A stretch of DNA of 64,000 bases from Flaccisagitta enflata (Eukaryota; Chaetognatha; Sagittoidea; Aphragmophora). Shown here piece by piece: positions 49,290 through 60,385 of this stretch; position 1 is the first letter of the stretch, and each line of letters begins with the position of its first letter. Location of the stretch: the NCBI GenBank assembly GCA_965153355.1, contig OZ231126.1, forward strand, positions 110,112,001 to 110,176,000, written 5' to 3'. The notes under the pieces are model-generated. The model saw only the letters and a list, made by a program, of their open reading frames with translations, was not told where the DNA came from and searched no databases. The translations under genes and the position numbers were made by a program.

Positions 49290-50330
49290 TGGTTGAATGT
49301 GAGTGAGGTACTGCATAGTAAAGATGATTATTGCGTAGCATACACAGTCCAACCGTCTTAAACTGCCTTGAAAATTGTTAGCAGCTTGATTCCCAACTCT
49401 ATGGCCCACTTTGTCCGTCCATCGGTTGCTTGGTCGGTTGGTCGGTTGGTCGTTCCTCCTATTGAGCAGCGGCCCCAAAGGAGGGATGACCTATGCTTTC
49501 ACATATGGGTAAATTTCTCCTTTTTGGGCAGCGGCCCTGAAGGAGACAAAGTCCTTTAAAACACAGGGGACTTTTATTTGTTCGTTTGTTTGTTTGTCCC
49601 CCAGGCCCTCTCAGGCCTAAAATCTGCCCTCTCAGGCCTAAAATCTGCCCTCTCAAGCCTGAAATATGCCCTCTCAGGCCTTGAATCTGCCCTCTCAGGC
49701 CTGAAATCTGACCTCTCAGGCCTGAAATCTGCATTCTCCAGCCTGAACAAAAGTCCCCATGTGTTCTACAGGACTTCGTCCCCTTTAGGGCTGCAGCTAT
49801 GCTTCCCCTCACTCACAATCAAGTGAGGCAGGGCAACAGGTATTGCTGACCACATATTGCCCTTGGGCGACTGGTTCTCCTTTTTGGGCAGCAACCCCAA
49901 AGGGCCGATGTCCTGTAGGACGCAGGGGTGAATTTCCAGACGTCCATCTGCCCGTCTGTACGTACATCTATCCCCCCCAGGCCCATCTCAGACCCCTCTC
50001 AGACCCTAAATCTGTCCTCTCAGGCCCAAAACTCAGCCCTCTCAGGCCAAAAATCAGCCATCTCAAGTTCAAAATTAGCTCTCTCAAGCCCAAAACAGCC
50101 CAAAACATTTATCAATAGCCCATGTAGCCCAAGCATTAATTATCGGTCCCTTCGGGGCCGCTGTCCTACTCATGTCATCCCAACGTACACAGACTTTAGG
50201 GCATTGGGTACCACTGACCATCTTACGCTTTTCCGTTATTGCGCTTTTGAGTGTTTTGAGCTCAATGCTCCTGCCCAAATGCCCCAGCGACTTCTCTTGC
50301 TGTGTATTTGGCCTTGTTTTCTCTGGGAGT
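49290..50330. repeat. Two head-to-tail foldback copies and SINE-like pieces
   Basis: Copy at 49525-49860 has a CCCTCTCAGGCCTGAAATCTG core. Copy at 49880-50235 has an AGGCCCAAAACTCAGCCC core and gacgtccatctg-type arms. A SINE-like 3' end (gctcctgcccaaatgcccca) lies at 50268-50320. Confidence 0.8.
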
Positions 50331-50454
50331 CATCTAGAATGAATTTGAAAAAACATGCTACATAGGCCAAGAGTCATGTGCTCCCTTTCACAATTACACT
50401 CACAGCTACATATATACAAACTTCTTTCCTTCCTCCTTACCTCATTTCATTCCT

Positions 50455-50525
50455 TTCTTCCTACCTCCCTTCCTTCCTTTCTTCCTTCCTTCCTTCCTTC
50501 CTTCCTTCCTTTCTTCCTTCCTACC
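50455..50525 (+). repeat. TTCC microsatellite
   Basis: Imperfect CTTC/TTCC tetramers; no gene in the flanking AT-rich sequence. Confidence 0.9.
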
Positions 50526-50859
50526 AACTGACCAAGAAATTGAAAACAAATTCTACTTTAGAAACAACCTATTTTACCTTGAAATTTCCAAAAAAGTGAA
50601 AAATTCAATAATGTGACAGATGGATGGAGAAATGAAAGGACTGACAGGGCAACATGTCAAGTCGCCTGCATGTGCCTGATAATGTGTCAACCATTCAAGT
50701 TCCATTAAACCCATTTAAGGAGAGTAAAAGGATGAATTTGAATATGTTAATGGTAACTTTTTGTTCGGTGTTAATAAAGATGGTCTGTCGGAAGATCTTT
50801 GAGTACAAATCCTGCTGCCCGGAAGAAAATCATAATCAAGAGGTCTCTCACACACAGGG

Positions 50860-51400
50860 AAAATTTCTCCTCCTTCTTCTCCTCCTCCTTCTCCTCCACC
50901 CACCCCCTGCAAAGTTCATATCCTATCCTTGAGGCTCAAATTCCAACCTCGAGGCTCAAATCCCAGCCTCGAGGCTCACATCCCAGCATTGAGGCTCAAA
51001 TCCCAACCTAAAGCCTCAAATCCCAGCCTCGTGCTTCAAATCTCAGCCTCATGGCCCAAATCCCAGCGTCTTGGCTTAAATCCCAGTGTCTCGGCTAAGA
51101 TCACAGCCTTGAGGCTGAAATACAGCCTTGAGGCTTAAATCACAGCCTCAAAACTCAAATCACAGCCTTGAGGCTTAAATCATCACCTCAAGGCTAAAAT
51201 TACTACCTCAAAGCTCAAATCACAGCCTCATGGCTCAAAAATTCCATTATTGATGCTTTAGTTCAAGCCTAGAGCTTCAAAACTCACTAAGCATAGGTCA
51301 TCAGCCCCTTCGGGGCCGCTGCCCCTCTCACCATCACACGCCCAGATATACTCATATAGGGGAAAAAAAAATGGGTACCGCTGACCATCTAACGCTTTTG
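50860..51400. repeat. Foldback-type core GAGGCTCAAATCCCAGCC with right arm
   Basis: Tandem units run from 50930 to 51240, followed by cataggtcatcagccccttc and the tail gggtaccgctgaccatctaa. Confidence 0.75.
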
Positions 51401-51402
51401 TG

Positions 51403-51930
51403 AAAGAACAAAAAAAAATCTTTCATTTCGTCATGAATTTCGTCTAAATCGGATGAAAAACAACTGAGTAACAAGCTTGCAAAGTTGGATGAAGTTTTGA
51501 TAAACTTAAATATTTACTTCAATTTCACCCCTAACTTTGTAAGAATGTCATTTCTAAACGAAAAAAGATAGAAGATCACGCTTGGCGCCATTTTAAAGAA
51601 CAAAAAAAAATCTTTCATTTCGTCATGAATTTTGTCTAAATCGGTTGAAAAACAACTGAGTAACAAGCTTGCAAAGTTGGATGAAGTTTAAATAAACTTG
51701 AGTGATTACTTCAATTTCACCCCTAACTTTGTAAGAATATCATTTCTAAACGAAAAAAGATAGAAGATCGCCATTTCAAATCTTTCATTTCATCATGAAT
51801 TTCATCTAGATCGGTTGAAAAACATCCAAGTAACAAGCTTCCTAAGTTGGATAAAGTTTGAGTGAATCTTAATAATTCAATTTCACCTCTAACATTGGAA
51901 GCTTATCGTTTTTTGGCGCCATTTTAAAAA
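51403..51930 (-). repeat. ~190-bp satellite monomers, left array (minus orientation)
   Basis: About 2.7 monomers containing aacaagcttgcaaagttgga, cacccctaactttgt and gcttggcgccattttaaa. They are the inverse complement of the array at 59450-60385, so the element carries inverted arrays near both ends. Confidence 0.85.
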
Positions 51931-52020
51931 ACACAACAAATTAGTTGTATGCGGGTGGGCTGAGTCAGTGTTGCGGATGGGCAGGAGCAGTAATGTTGGT
52001 GGACAGGGGCGTTAATGCCC
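51931..52020 (-). repeat. SINE-like family fragment
   Basis: gtatgcgggtgggctgagtc and gggcaggagcagtaatg are minus-orientation landmarks of the hairpin family. Confidence 0.6.
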
Positions 52021-52189
52021 GCAGGTTTGGCCAAATTCACGTTATCCACAAATACATGATGCTTCAGTTGAGATAAGAACTGCACATCCAAATCTCTTGC
52101 CTTCAAATGGACTGCTTCCTTACATTCTACTTGAAATTGAGGGAAGTACCATTGTTGAGAGACTCATCTTCAAAAGATGCCAGAAACGA

Positions 52190-55100
52190 GACAAAGTTGG
52201 GAGATACCAATTTTGAATGTTCCAACTTTACCTGAGCTCAGTGGCTCCCGATTACCCACAAAAATGGAGGTTTTAGGCTTTTTTTTCATTTGCATTTTAT
52301 TGCTCACCTAGACCTTTCCACTGCCAAGGAAAATGCTGTCCAGTCAGCGTGTTCATTTTGGTCAAAGATTGGTGTCAAAACAAAGAAAATTGAATGTGGT
52401 GTATCTGATCTCGACAAATTGTACAAAGATTACACGGTACCAGTTATCAATAGTTGACAGAGGAGTAAATATTCATTTCATTATCAGTCCTAATGAAACC
52501 AGATAGCATAATGGACAAACTGATTGGCTTGTAATTCATATTTCATTTGAGAATAAAAAATGAGTGAAAAAAAATCTAGGATTTAAAGAAAACCCCGGCG
52601 GCTTGGCGTTTACTTCCCGGATTCAAGAGCAAGGTGGAAGATTTCAAAAAAAGGCTTGCTGGAGGTTTCGACATGGGGGGGAAGAACTCTATGGACAAGA
52701 AAGGAAATGCGCAAGCCGCCAAATTTGTTGCAGATCAGGTCTTTGGCATGTGAATTATCAGTCTTTTAAGCATATTTTCTGTTTTTGATCCATCCTGTCT
52801 CTTCGGAGCTAAGGACAAACTGTATATTATTGGGTGAATGCCATTGTCTTTATTGTCATAATATCAGATGAATGCCGATGAGAGAAATGGACATATTGGA
52901 TCGAGAAATCATGGGCAAGAGAGAAAGGAGCATGGGGCTGAGATGAGGGTAGCAAAAGAACAGGAGAGAAAACGAAAATATGAGGAAGAAAAGGCAGAAG
53001 CAGAGATGCAACAGCAAGAATCATGGGCAAACTTAGAGGCGTTTCTCAATGTTCAGGGATTTCAGAAGGCCGAAAAAATATATGACGCTTGTGACCTAGA
53101 TTATGCACCTTACGCCGGTTGCATCCCGGAAATACGCCAAATCATGCCTTTGCGCCCACCTTACAATGTTCCTTTGCAAAAATCTGAATGAACGAGCCCA
53201 TGCGCAACTTTCTACGCGCGCGCGATCCTTTTTTAGGGCGCTGTCAAAGATGTGAGGGTTGAATGTGACTGGGACTCTGTTTTGTAGAGATGACAATCGC
53301 TTACATAGAAAGATAGCTCACTGGCCCAGTATCAATCATAACTCAATCTCTCCAAATGATAGGATATAATGTTCTTACAAATGAATCCAAGCCTGGTTTA
53401 ACCCGGATCAACATTTCTCATCATGATCATGTCACTGGAACAGCTGGAAGCGAGGCAAATTTAATGGGAAAAATTACAAAAATTTTTAAATTTTTGAATC
53501 CATAATTTGTCTCCAAATAGAGGGGGCTCATTCAACGTATTTTGGTCGCAATTCTATAAGCCACTTTTTGGTCTGTCAGTAAGTCGTTTTGTCACAAAAC
53601 TGTAAAAAAAGGCGTTTTTTGAAAAATTAGTTTCTCTGTAGATCAGTCGAGTGGTTATTAAGTAATTTGACAAGGCCGGATACATGGCTACCCAAGTCGC
53701 GGGTGGGTGGGCAGGAGCAGTGCTGGAGAAGGTCACTGGGTCATCTGGGCATATCTCTGAATTTCCTTGCACTTCTTGTCACTTCTGCCACTACCACCAC
53801 CTTTTTACGTAAGCGCAACCGCTGTCGCTTCTACCCCTGCCCCGACCGCGCCAAAACCCTAAGACGGCGAATTTTCGAAGGAAAATTAAGTGTTTCACCA
53901 TACTTTTTGCATCATTATCAGCACAATAATAGTGTAGGTATGCTTTTAATAGACAAATTGTCTCTAAACACACTTTGTGTATACATATTTATCATATTCT
54001 GACCTCAAATGTAATTTGAAATGTGCAATTCACATTGAAAAAGACAAGAAAATCAAGGTTTTAATGAAATCTTGCTTACATTTTTTTATCTTTTCCTGCC
54101 GTTTAAATTCTAAGACTTTCAAAGGTAGGGAAATTTTGCATTTTCAAATACGTAGTTCTCTCCGTAATTGTTTTTGGAAGAGAACTATGTTTTTTATTTT
54201 TTCATTTTTTCATTTTCTATGCAATCTTAGAATTTAAACGGGCCCCCTGTCAGTGACCAAAACTGAAATTTTCTGTAATTTGCAATATATTTTCTTAATC
54301 AACTTTACCAGTATTTTGTTCTATTTCATGATTAAATGCAAATTTTGCAATGAAATAATAATTGTGACATATTCATTTTTATATTTTGGTATAATCATTC
54401 AGTTTTATTCATTTTTAATTTTGGATTTTTGCCCCCGTTGAAACACATACCAAATAAAAAAACTGATTTATAAAATACCGACCAACCGACCTACTGACCA
54501 ACCGACCGACCAACCAACAGACCAACATTGCAGGGTATAGAGTCGCGTAGCATGCGACTAAAAAGGGGGGGGATCAAAAGCGACTTAATTCCATACACCC
54601 CTGTCAATTTTTAGTTGCGGACACGCAACTCTAGAACTTGCCGTGTCGGTCGGTAGGTTGGTAGGTAAGAAATATTGTTAAATTGCGAGTGGTTTTCGCA
54701 TTACGGCTCCTGCCCAACCGTCCGCGACTGTATTGCCGTGTATCCGGCCTTAATTTCTTCAATTTTACCTCGTACAACTCCACGTACCCGCGTGTTTGCG
54801 GGAAATGGCTCTCCTGGTTAGGATATATGTAAGTATGTTGCATTAGGGTTTAAAAGCCCCATGGCGAGCCGTGCACCCTCGGTTATCGGCGGAAAAACAA
54901 TGGAGTTTGCAAGTAAACTCCACAAATGTGGTTGTCAATTTCTGGTCTTAGGGTCAAATCCGAGTTCTATGAACACCATTATAGTTTTTCTTCACATCAT
55001 CAAAAATAGAAATCAAGAGCATATGTAATGTTTAAACGCATCAACAGACAGACCGACCAATGTAAGGACCAACTACTGAAAAAGTAACCCTCTTTAGAAG

Positions 55101-57972
55101 TTGTAAAAATGCTTTTTCAAGCAAGATTGGGTTTCACATTAAGGCTCGTTATGTTATGATATGCTAGATTTCTGTAAGCCATAGAAACTTACAGACACAG
55201 AAGCATTTCATGAAGTTTTGTTATTAACATAGCTGCCAGAGATAAATTTTGCTTAAAGAAGGAACTTGTAACCTAAAACTACCAAATAAAACTAAAAGAC
55301 AACCGTAAAGACGGAGTTTTCTTCATACTTTATTCTATTTCCAAAAAAAAGCCAAATTAAGATGCGTGCGTGGTGATATACAACTGACCACCTAACACCG
55401 GGTCTGTTTCTACTTGTGACAACCGCGTTTTTAACAAGCCACTTGATTGGTCACTGCATTGTACGCTCACAAGTCTCACTGCTCACCCCACTCACTCCAC
55501 AGCGCTGCACTTGCTCACTCCATTCACAGGCTCGCTCACTACCTTGTGGGAACATTGAAATTCATGTGTTCATGCTAAAAATGCATTAAGTAGGATAAAT
55601 CGAGATTGGCGTTGTCACTGGAAACACACCCACCTTTTAACTCACCAGGGTTTATGTACGTTTCTTTGTTCACTTCTTTCTAATATTTGAATTTTGTACA
55701 AAAAGGATTTGACCAGGCCTGTATGTAATTGAGTTTATAAATAAACAGTCAAAAAGACACAGAAAGAAAAACTGACAGATAGATTCATAAGCGGTCAAGT
55801 AATAGAACAGTAAAACAGATTTGCGAGAAGCAGAGAAAAATCACTAGTTTCACTGCAGCGGTATCCAAATCAAATTCCACCCTAAAAAAGGTTCCCGCGC
55901 GCGTAGAGAGTTGCGCATGGGCTCGTTCAGTCAGGTTTTTGCTAAAAAACATTAAGAGGTGGGCGCAAAGGCACTATTTGGCGCATTTCCGGGATGCAAC
56001 CGGCGTAATGCACCTGCTGACAAGAAACAAAAAATTGAGATTCCACCACTAGCTGTCCCAAAGAGCGTTTTAAATGACCCACTTGTGCTTGAGACGCGTA
56101 ATCGCTTAAAAATATCGCCACAATCAGCAGCATACTTTTTGGGGGCAATAGTAAAGGCATCAGGGGGAGTCTTAAGCAATTACTGTCTCTCACCTGACAA
56201 CAGTCGTCGTCAGTCTAACAAGAAGATGAAGACAGCTGCTGAAGAAATGCGAGCCAATTGGGTCCCGCCAGAATTTCCAGTTTTGAGTTGGGATGAAAAG
56301 CAAACAGAAAGATATGGTGAGGTAGAAGGGAGGCTGCCAGTGTTAGCTTCAGGTGACGAGAGACCGCCAAAGCATTTAGCCTCAGTTCTAATTGAAGATG
56401 GGAAGGCAGTGACAATTGGTAAAGCCGTTACTGCTACCGCAAAAGAGTGGAAAATTGGTAGTGGCGACGGTGAGACAAAGCCAATTATGGGGATGGCAGA
56501 TTCTTGCACAACAAACATGGGTGAGGAAAAAGATGATTCACAGACTGACACACATGCAGACTGACATACAGATAGTCGGGCAACACAAGAACTAACCTAC
56601 AAACTGACCAATGGGTTGACTGACTAACTGTCTGATAGAATCAGAAAGACAGCTCAAGAGTGAAATAGAGAAACTCAAACGATAAAGACAGAGGTAATAA
56701 CCAATTGAAATATGATAACAGGAAGACATGCAGGCGCGGCAGTAATCATAGAAAACGATATGGGGGTGAAGATTCCTACGTTGGTGTGTCATCATCATTA
56801 CGTAGAGTTACTCGAATCCGCGGCCCAAAGAGACACTTTTGGACCGACAAAGGCACCTGAAGAGTGCTACGCCAAAAGAGTTAAAACTTGGTTGAATAAA
56901 AACAAAAAGAAAGATTCGTTTTTGTCACAAGTAAGATTTCTATTTGTTATTTGCGATGAGTAGAAATTGAAAAAAAGCTATCTTGTTCAGAACAAGCCAG
57001 CCAATTTGGAAGTTAGGGCGTGTTTCAAGAGATGACAATAGTGATTACAACAAAGTTGATCATTCTCGTTAAACACGTTTCCAGTTTGAACACATTTTTT
57101 AAAATTTCAACTGTCTTACGGAGAGTGAGAGAAGTGAGTGAGCAAGCCTGTGAGCACAGCAAGTGAGTAGAGCGAGTGAGCAAGCCTGTAAGCACAGCAA
57201 GTGAGTAGAGCAAGTGAGCGGAGCGAATGAGCGGAGCGAGTGAGCGGAGCAAGTGAGCGTAGCGGGTGAGCGAAGCGAGTGAGCGGAGCAAGTGAGCGGA
57301 GCCAGTTAGCGGAGCAAGAGCACGAAGCAAGCGAAGAAGGGTACTGCGGAGCGAGTGAGCGGAGTGAGCAAACGAACGTAGCGAGTGACCAAGTGGTCTT
57401 GTCAAAATATGATTGTCTATGACTAGAAACTTGACCTGACTCATCTCTTTGTTTGAATCAACTTTTCCTGTTATCCTGCCCTATTCCGATTAGACTCGGA
57501 CCCTGAATGTAAGCAATTTGGATCTTGAGAAGATGAAGGAGGAAACGGTAGAAACGTTACAACTCGCCATGAATTGCAACACAACTCTAAGAAATTCGCA
57601 ACTTGTGTCTTGGTAAAAAAAAATTCTTTATCCCGAAGCTTGCTTGCCATCCAAGCAGTCATTAAGTAGCGCCAATTACAGATCACGCAAATAGGGAGAC
57701 TGATGGTGCTAGTCACTCAGTTAACCGTTGTATCAATTGTCTGGATTGTATATGCAAAGTAATCTATTCAAAGGCTTACCTCGGAGCTTTGCCAAAATCA
57801 GCGATTCGCCGATTGCTTGGGAAGATTGGATGTATCTCCAACGCGCGATTTATGGGGACAGCGATTGTCAATCTCAAAGTGGGGATTTTTATGGATTCAA
57901 TTCCAGAAAATATTCTTTTTCAAGAGGAGCGTCAAGGTTTGAAATCAAACGGAGGAGAAAAATGAGAGAGAG

Positions 57973-58003
<31 letters not shown>

Positions 58004-58831
58004 GACAGACAGACAGACAGACGAGAAATCGAACCAGTGATGACCTTTAATCTAATCATGCTCATACACCTACAATGTAGGTCCTACATGCTTACATATT
58101 CTTACATATTCTTCAGGATTTTGATCTTGATCAATCAGCCCTCAATTGACGCTGTACCCTCAATTCTATCAGGCATCGAAAGAGTGAATCTAGTCCTTTC
58201 TCTCCTGTTGGCACGAGTGTGGTTCTGTTCATACAGAATCGTAGACGCAGCCTTCCATCAGATAAAGTTGCATGAAGACCTTCTGAAGTTCAAGAAAGCA
58301 AGCAAGGCACGAGAAAAAAAGCTAGCTGATGCCATCATTGACAAAATGTCCAATCACTTGTGGTATACGGCGCAAGAATTTGTTGTTTTTGCCCTGGTCT
58401 CAGATCTTGTAACAAATGATGATAAAAAAGCATTAGCATCTGCCATAAGTCGTCAGCCTGGTGGCCAATGTAAACCAGGTAGAGTAGATATGCCAAAGTT
58501 AGTGCCAGGTTGTAATCTTGCATCGCGTGTAGGCCCGCAAAATGTTCATTTCTTTGAGGTTTTGGGGATCAATCGCGCTTTCTTAGATGAACCGTTATCA
58601 AACTGGCCCAACTTACCACCATATCAAAAGTTTTGCAAGTTTGTTATGAACCTTCCTTTGACCAACGACCATACGGAGCGAATGATCAAGCGAACTTCTG
58701 ATTATGCAAACTTTGGCCCCACCAAAGAGAGCAAATTTCAGGATTTGTTACAGGCAGTTGATCGTGCCATTGCGCGAGTACCGTGTATGCGTACAAAATC
58801 GGCGCTGGTTACAGCTCTCGAACAAACCTAA
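52190..58831 (+). CDS. Multi-exon transposase-like gene of the TACGC-TIR element
   Basis: Exons with matching reading frame: A ~52190-52436 (LPTKMEVL...AVQSACSFWSKIG...DLDKLYKDYT, one T missing in a T-run near 52276), B 52580-52738 (KKTPAAWRLLPGF...RLAGGFDMG), C 52868-56520 (interrupted by the nested element), D 56722-56930, E ~57494-57612 (least certain), F ending 57936, G 58173-58831 (stop TAA). Introns start GT and end AG. Signatures of an RNase H-fold transposase are SWDEK (first Asp), MADSCTTNMG (second Asp, exon C), CHHHYVEL (CxxH, exon D), RFMGTAIVNLKVGIF (exon F), NHLWYTAQEFVVFAL and TNDHTERMIK (Glu, exon G). The family is known to me from invertebrate genomes as uncharacterised proteins. 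hAT or P-like affinity is suggested only by CxxH and the 8-bp duplication. Probably the transposase of this element. Confidence 0.75.
52868..53110 (+). CDS. Transposase-like gene, exon C first part
   Basis: It follows an ATATCAG acceptor and reads MNADERNGHIGSRNHGQERK, then a Glu/Lys-rich helix (ERKRKYEEEKAEAEMQQQ), LEAFLNVQGFQKAEKIYDAC and DLDYAP, where the nested element enters. The initial ATG is internal to the protein, not the start. The open frame continues at 56016 as ADKKQKIEIPPL. Confidence 0.8.
53111..53290. repeat. Left TIR region of the nested element
   Basis: About 130-180 bp with inverse similarity to 55880-56007 and direct similarity to 49145-49300. Open frames crossing this region (on both strands) are produced by the TIR, not by a gene. 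Confidence 0.85.
53535..53760 (-). repeat. SINE-like GTCGCG-hairpin family copy, diverged
   Basis: aaggccggatacatggctac, gtgggtgggcaggagcagtg and ataagccactttttggtc match family landmarks in minus orientation. Confidence 0.7.
54099..54245. mobile_element. 147-bp hairpin MITE
   Basis: CCGTTTAAATTCTAAGA at the left and its complement at the right, with further complementarity at tagttctct/agagaacta near the centre. It lies inside the nested element. Confidence 0.75.
54475..54790. repeat. Two SINE-like family copies head to head
   Basis: Minus-orientation end gcagggtatagagtcgcgta at 54528 (hairpin to 54564) is followed by a plus-orientation start tttttagttgcggacacgca at 54608, ending ccgtgtatccggccttaatt near 54752. 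Confidence 0.8.
54791..55880. other. No gene seen (inside nested element)
   Basis: Mixed AT-rich sequence without recognised coding capacity. A 'ctcactccactcac' run near 55480-55540 is weakly repetitive. Confidence 0.5.
56016..56520 (+). CDS. Transposase-like gene, exon C second part
   Basis: Reads ADKKQKIEIPPLAVPKSVLN, then RNRLKISPQSAAYFLGAIVK, NWVPPEFPVLSWDEKQTERY (first catalytic Asp candidate), GRLPVLASG, and LIEDGKAVTIGKAVTATAKE. It ends at MADSCTTNMG, split by a consensus donor (ATGG|GTGAGG) at 56520/56521. Exon D completes the codon as GRHAGAAVI. Confidence 0.8.
56722..56930 (+). CDS. Transposase-like gene, exon D (CxxH)
   Basis: Acceptor ATAACAG|GA and donor CACAA|GTAAGA. It encodes RHAGAAVIIENDMGVKIPTL, VCHHHYVELLESAAQ and FGPTKAPEECYAKRVKTWLN. 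The Cys-His-His-His follows the second Asp by about 25 residues, the spacing seen for the C/DxxH motif of hAT-type transposases. Confidence 0.8.
57125..57395 (+). repeat. GAGCGGAGCGAGT minisatellite in an intron
   Basis: Diverged 12-16-bp units of GAGTGAGCGGAGCG lie between exons D and E. The Leu/Ala/His frame on minus is an artefact. Confidence 0.85.
57494..57612 (+). CDS. Transposase-like gene, exon E (tentative)
   Basis: Acceptor CCGATTAG|ACTCGG in the phase expected after exon D. It reads LNVSNLDLEKMKEETVETLQ then LAMNCNTTLRNSQLVS, ending at TCTTG|GTAAAA. The phase of its donor does not match the clearest acceptor of exon F, so either the boundary is different or there is a 1-base change. 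Confidence 0.45.
57721..57936 (+). CDS. Transposase-like gene, exon F
   Basis: The coding frame is SKAYLGALPKSAIRRLLGKI then GCISNARFMGTAIVNLKVGI and FMDSIPENILFQEERQ. The 'ISNARFM..AI..LK' segment corresponds to the conserved 'PGA.H.ARWM...IY.LK' block of the family. Donor GTCAAG|GTTTGA at 57936. The acceptor may be 57720 or 57773. A different frame across this region is longer but not protein-like. Confidence 0.65.
58173..58831 (+). CDS. Transposase-like gene, last exon G
   Basis: Acceptor TTCTATCAG|GC restores a Gly codon with exon F (EERQ-G-IERVNLVLSLLL). It encodes WFCSYRIVDAAFHQIKLHED, MSNHLWYTAQEFVVFALVSD, the acidic-residue block LPLTNDHTERMIKRTSDYAN and a C-terminal helix (QDLLQAVDRAIARVP). 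It ends with TAA at 58829-58831. The upstream open frame with GAAA/GACA repeats (57960-58020) is intronic. Confidence 0.8.
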
Positions 58832-59450
58832 GTTTTGAATTAAGTATTTGTATCAGCACAATTTCTAGCATTGTATTGTTTTAGTATGATAGGTGTATTT
58901 TGAGCATTGTATTGTTTTAGTGTGATATTTGTGTTAGTATTCTACGTTTCAAAAAACATTTTTCATGAAAGAATTTTCCATTTTCTATTATCCTATATTT
59001 TTCGTTCACCCTTCAAAAGAAAAAAAAACTTGAAAATGAAACTTGAAATGAAAACTCTTTTGAAAAAAAAAAGAAGAAATAAATGCGCGATAAAGCTTGA
59101 CAATTTCTCGTCTCCTATCATTTGCACACTACGACTATGTAAGTGACTCTACCTATTCCATGGTCCATTGATTGGTTTTTGCAGAAAGCTTAAGTCGGAT
59201 TTGTTTAGTTTTTCTACTATCTTTGGGAACTTTCAACTACAATAGAGCTCTATAGAGACTTTGTGCTCTTCAAAATGGTGCCAGCAAAATTGTCTATCTC
59301 TAGGACATGTGACTCTAGAACTGTGTCAGTCCGTTGGTCCACTGGTCTGTTGGTCCATTGGTCCCTGTCTTGAAATATTGGCTGTTTTTTGCTATACTGC
59401 GACCTGCCCATCCCTCCGCGACTGGGGGAGTGTAAACGGCCTTCATTTGA
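58832..59450. other. 3' flank of the transposase-like gene; SINE-like piece
   Basis: AT-rich sequence with 'gcattgtattgttttagt' repeated at 58868 and 58903. A diverged SINE-like segment lies at 59280-59445 (ggacatgtgactctagaact ... gtaaacggccttcatttg). Confidence 0.55.
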
Positions 59451-60385
59451 ATTTTATCAAACTTCACTCAGGTTTGAAAGATTATAATTTGATTGTTATA
59501 CGACCAATTGAGATGAAATTCATAGGATGAAGAAAGATTCTTATGTGCTCTTTAAAATGCCGCCATGCACGATCTTCTATCCTAATTTGTTTAGAAGTAG
59601 TAAGCTTCCAAAGTTAGGGGTGAAATTGATGTAATTATAAGAGTTTACTCAAACTTTATCCAAGTTTGCAAGCTTGTATCGTTGTTGTTTTTCAACCAAT
59701 TTAGATGAAATTCATGAGGTAAAGAAAGGATTTTTTGTGCTCTTTAAAATGGCGCCAAGCGCGATCTTCTATCTTTATTCGTTTAGAAGTAGTAAGCTTC
59801 CAAAGTTAGGGGTGAAATTGATGTAATTATAAGAGTTCACTCAAACTTCATCCAAGTTTGCAAGCTTATATCGTGGTTGTTTTTCAACCAATTTAGATAA
59901 AATTCATGAGGTAAAGAAAGGATTTTTTGTGCAATTTAAAATGGCGCCAAGCGCGATCTTCTATCTTTATTCGTTTAGAAGTAGTAAGCTCCCAAAGTTA
60001 GGGGTGAAATTGATGTAATTATAAGAGTTCACTCAAACTTCATCCAAGTTTGCAAACTTGTATCGTTGTTGTTTTTCAACCAATTTAGATGAAATTCATG
60101 AGGTAAAGAAAGGATTTTTTGTGCTCTTTAAAATGGCGCCAAGCGCAATCTTCTATCTTTTTTCGTTTAGAAGTAGTAAGCTTCCAAAGTTAGGGGTGAA
60201 ATTGATGTAATTATAAGAGTTCACTCACTTCATCCAAGTTTGCAAGCTTGTATCGTCGTTGTTTTTCAAACAATTTAGATGAAATTTGTGGGGTAAAGAA
60301 AGGATTTTTTGTGCTCTTTAAAATGGCGCCTAGCGCAATATTCTATCTTTATTCGTTTAGAAGCAGTAAGCTTCCAAAGATTAGG
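59450..60385 (+). repeat. ~191-bp satellite array, right side (~5 monomers)
   Basis: AAAATGGCGCCAAGCGCGAT recurs at about 59746, 59938, 60130 and, with a change, 60320, with a diverged copy at 59554. Monomers contain gtaagcttccaaagttaggg and tcatccaagtttgcaagctt. Orientation is opposite to the array at 51403-51930. Confidence 0.93.

Larger units (their letters stand above)
53111..56007. mobile_element. 2,897-bp nested TACGC-TIR element in exon C
   Basis: The ends TACGCCGGTTGCATCCCGGA at both sides (inverse at the right) extend through CGCCAAAT and TTTGCGCCCACCT. ATGCACCT is repeated exactly at 53103-53110 and 56008-56015. Removing the insert and one duplication joins DLDYAP to ADKKQKIE in frame. 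The terminal pattern TACGC[C/T]G[G/A]TTGCA is shared with the 12.3-kb host element, so this is a non-autonomous relative. It encodes no recognised protein. Confidence 0.93.

Noticed and set aside
51924-52106. 60-codon minus frame (MKARDLDVQFLSQLKHHVFV)
   Set aside because: Overlaps a SINE-like fragment; no recognised family and no support from neighbours.
57728-58172. Coding status of the first third of the 367-codon frame
   Set aside because: Part of it lies over exon F in the wrong frame and the rest includes GAAA/GACA microsatellite; splice sites at 57936 and 58173 give a better protein.
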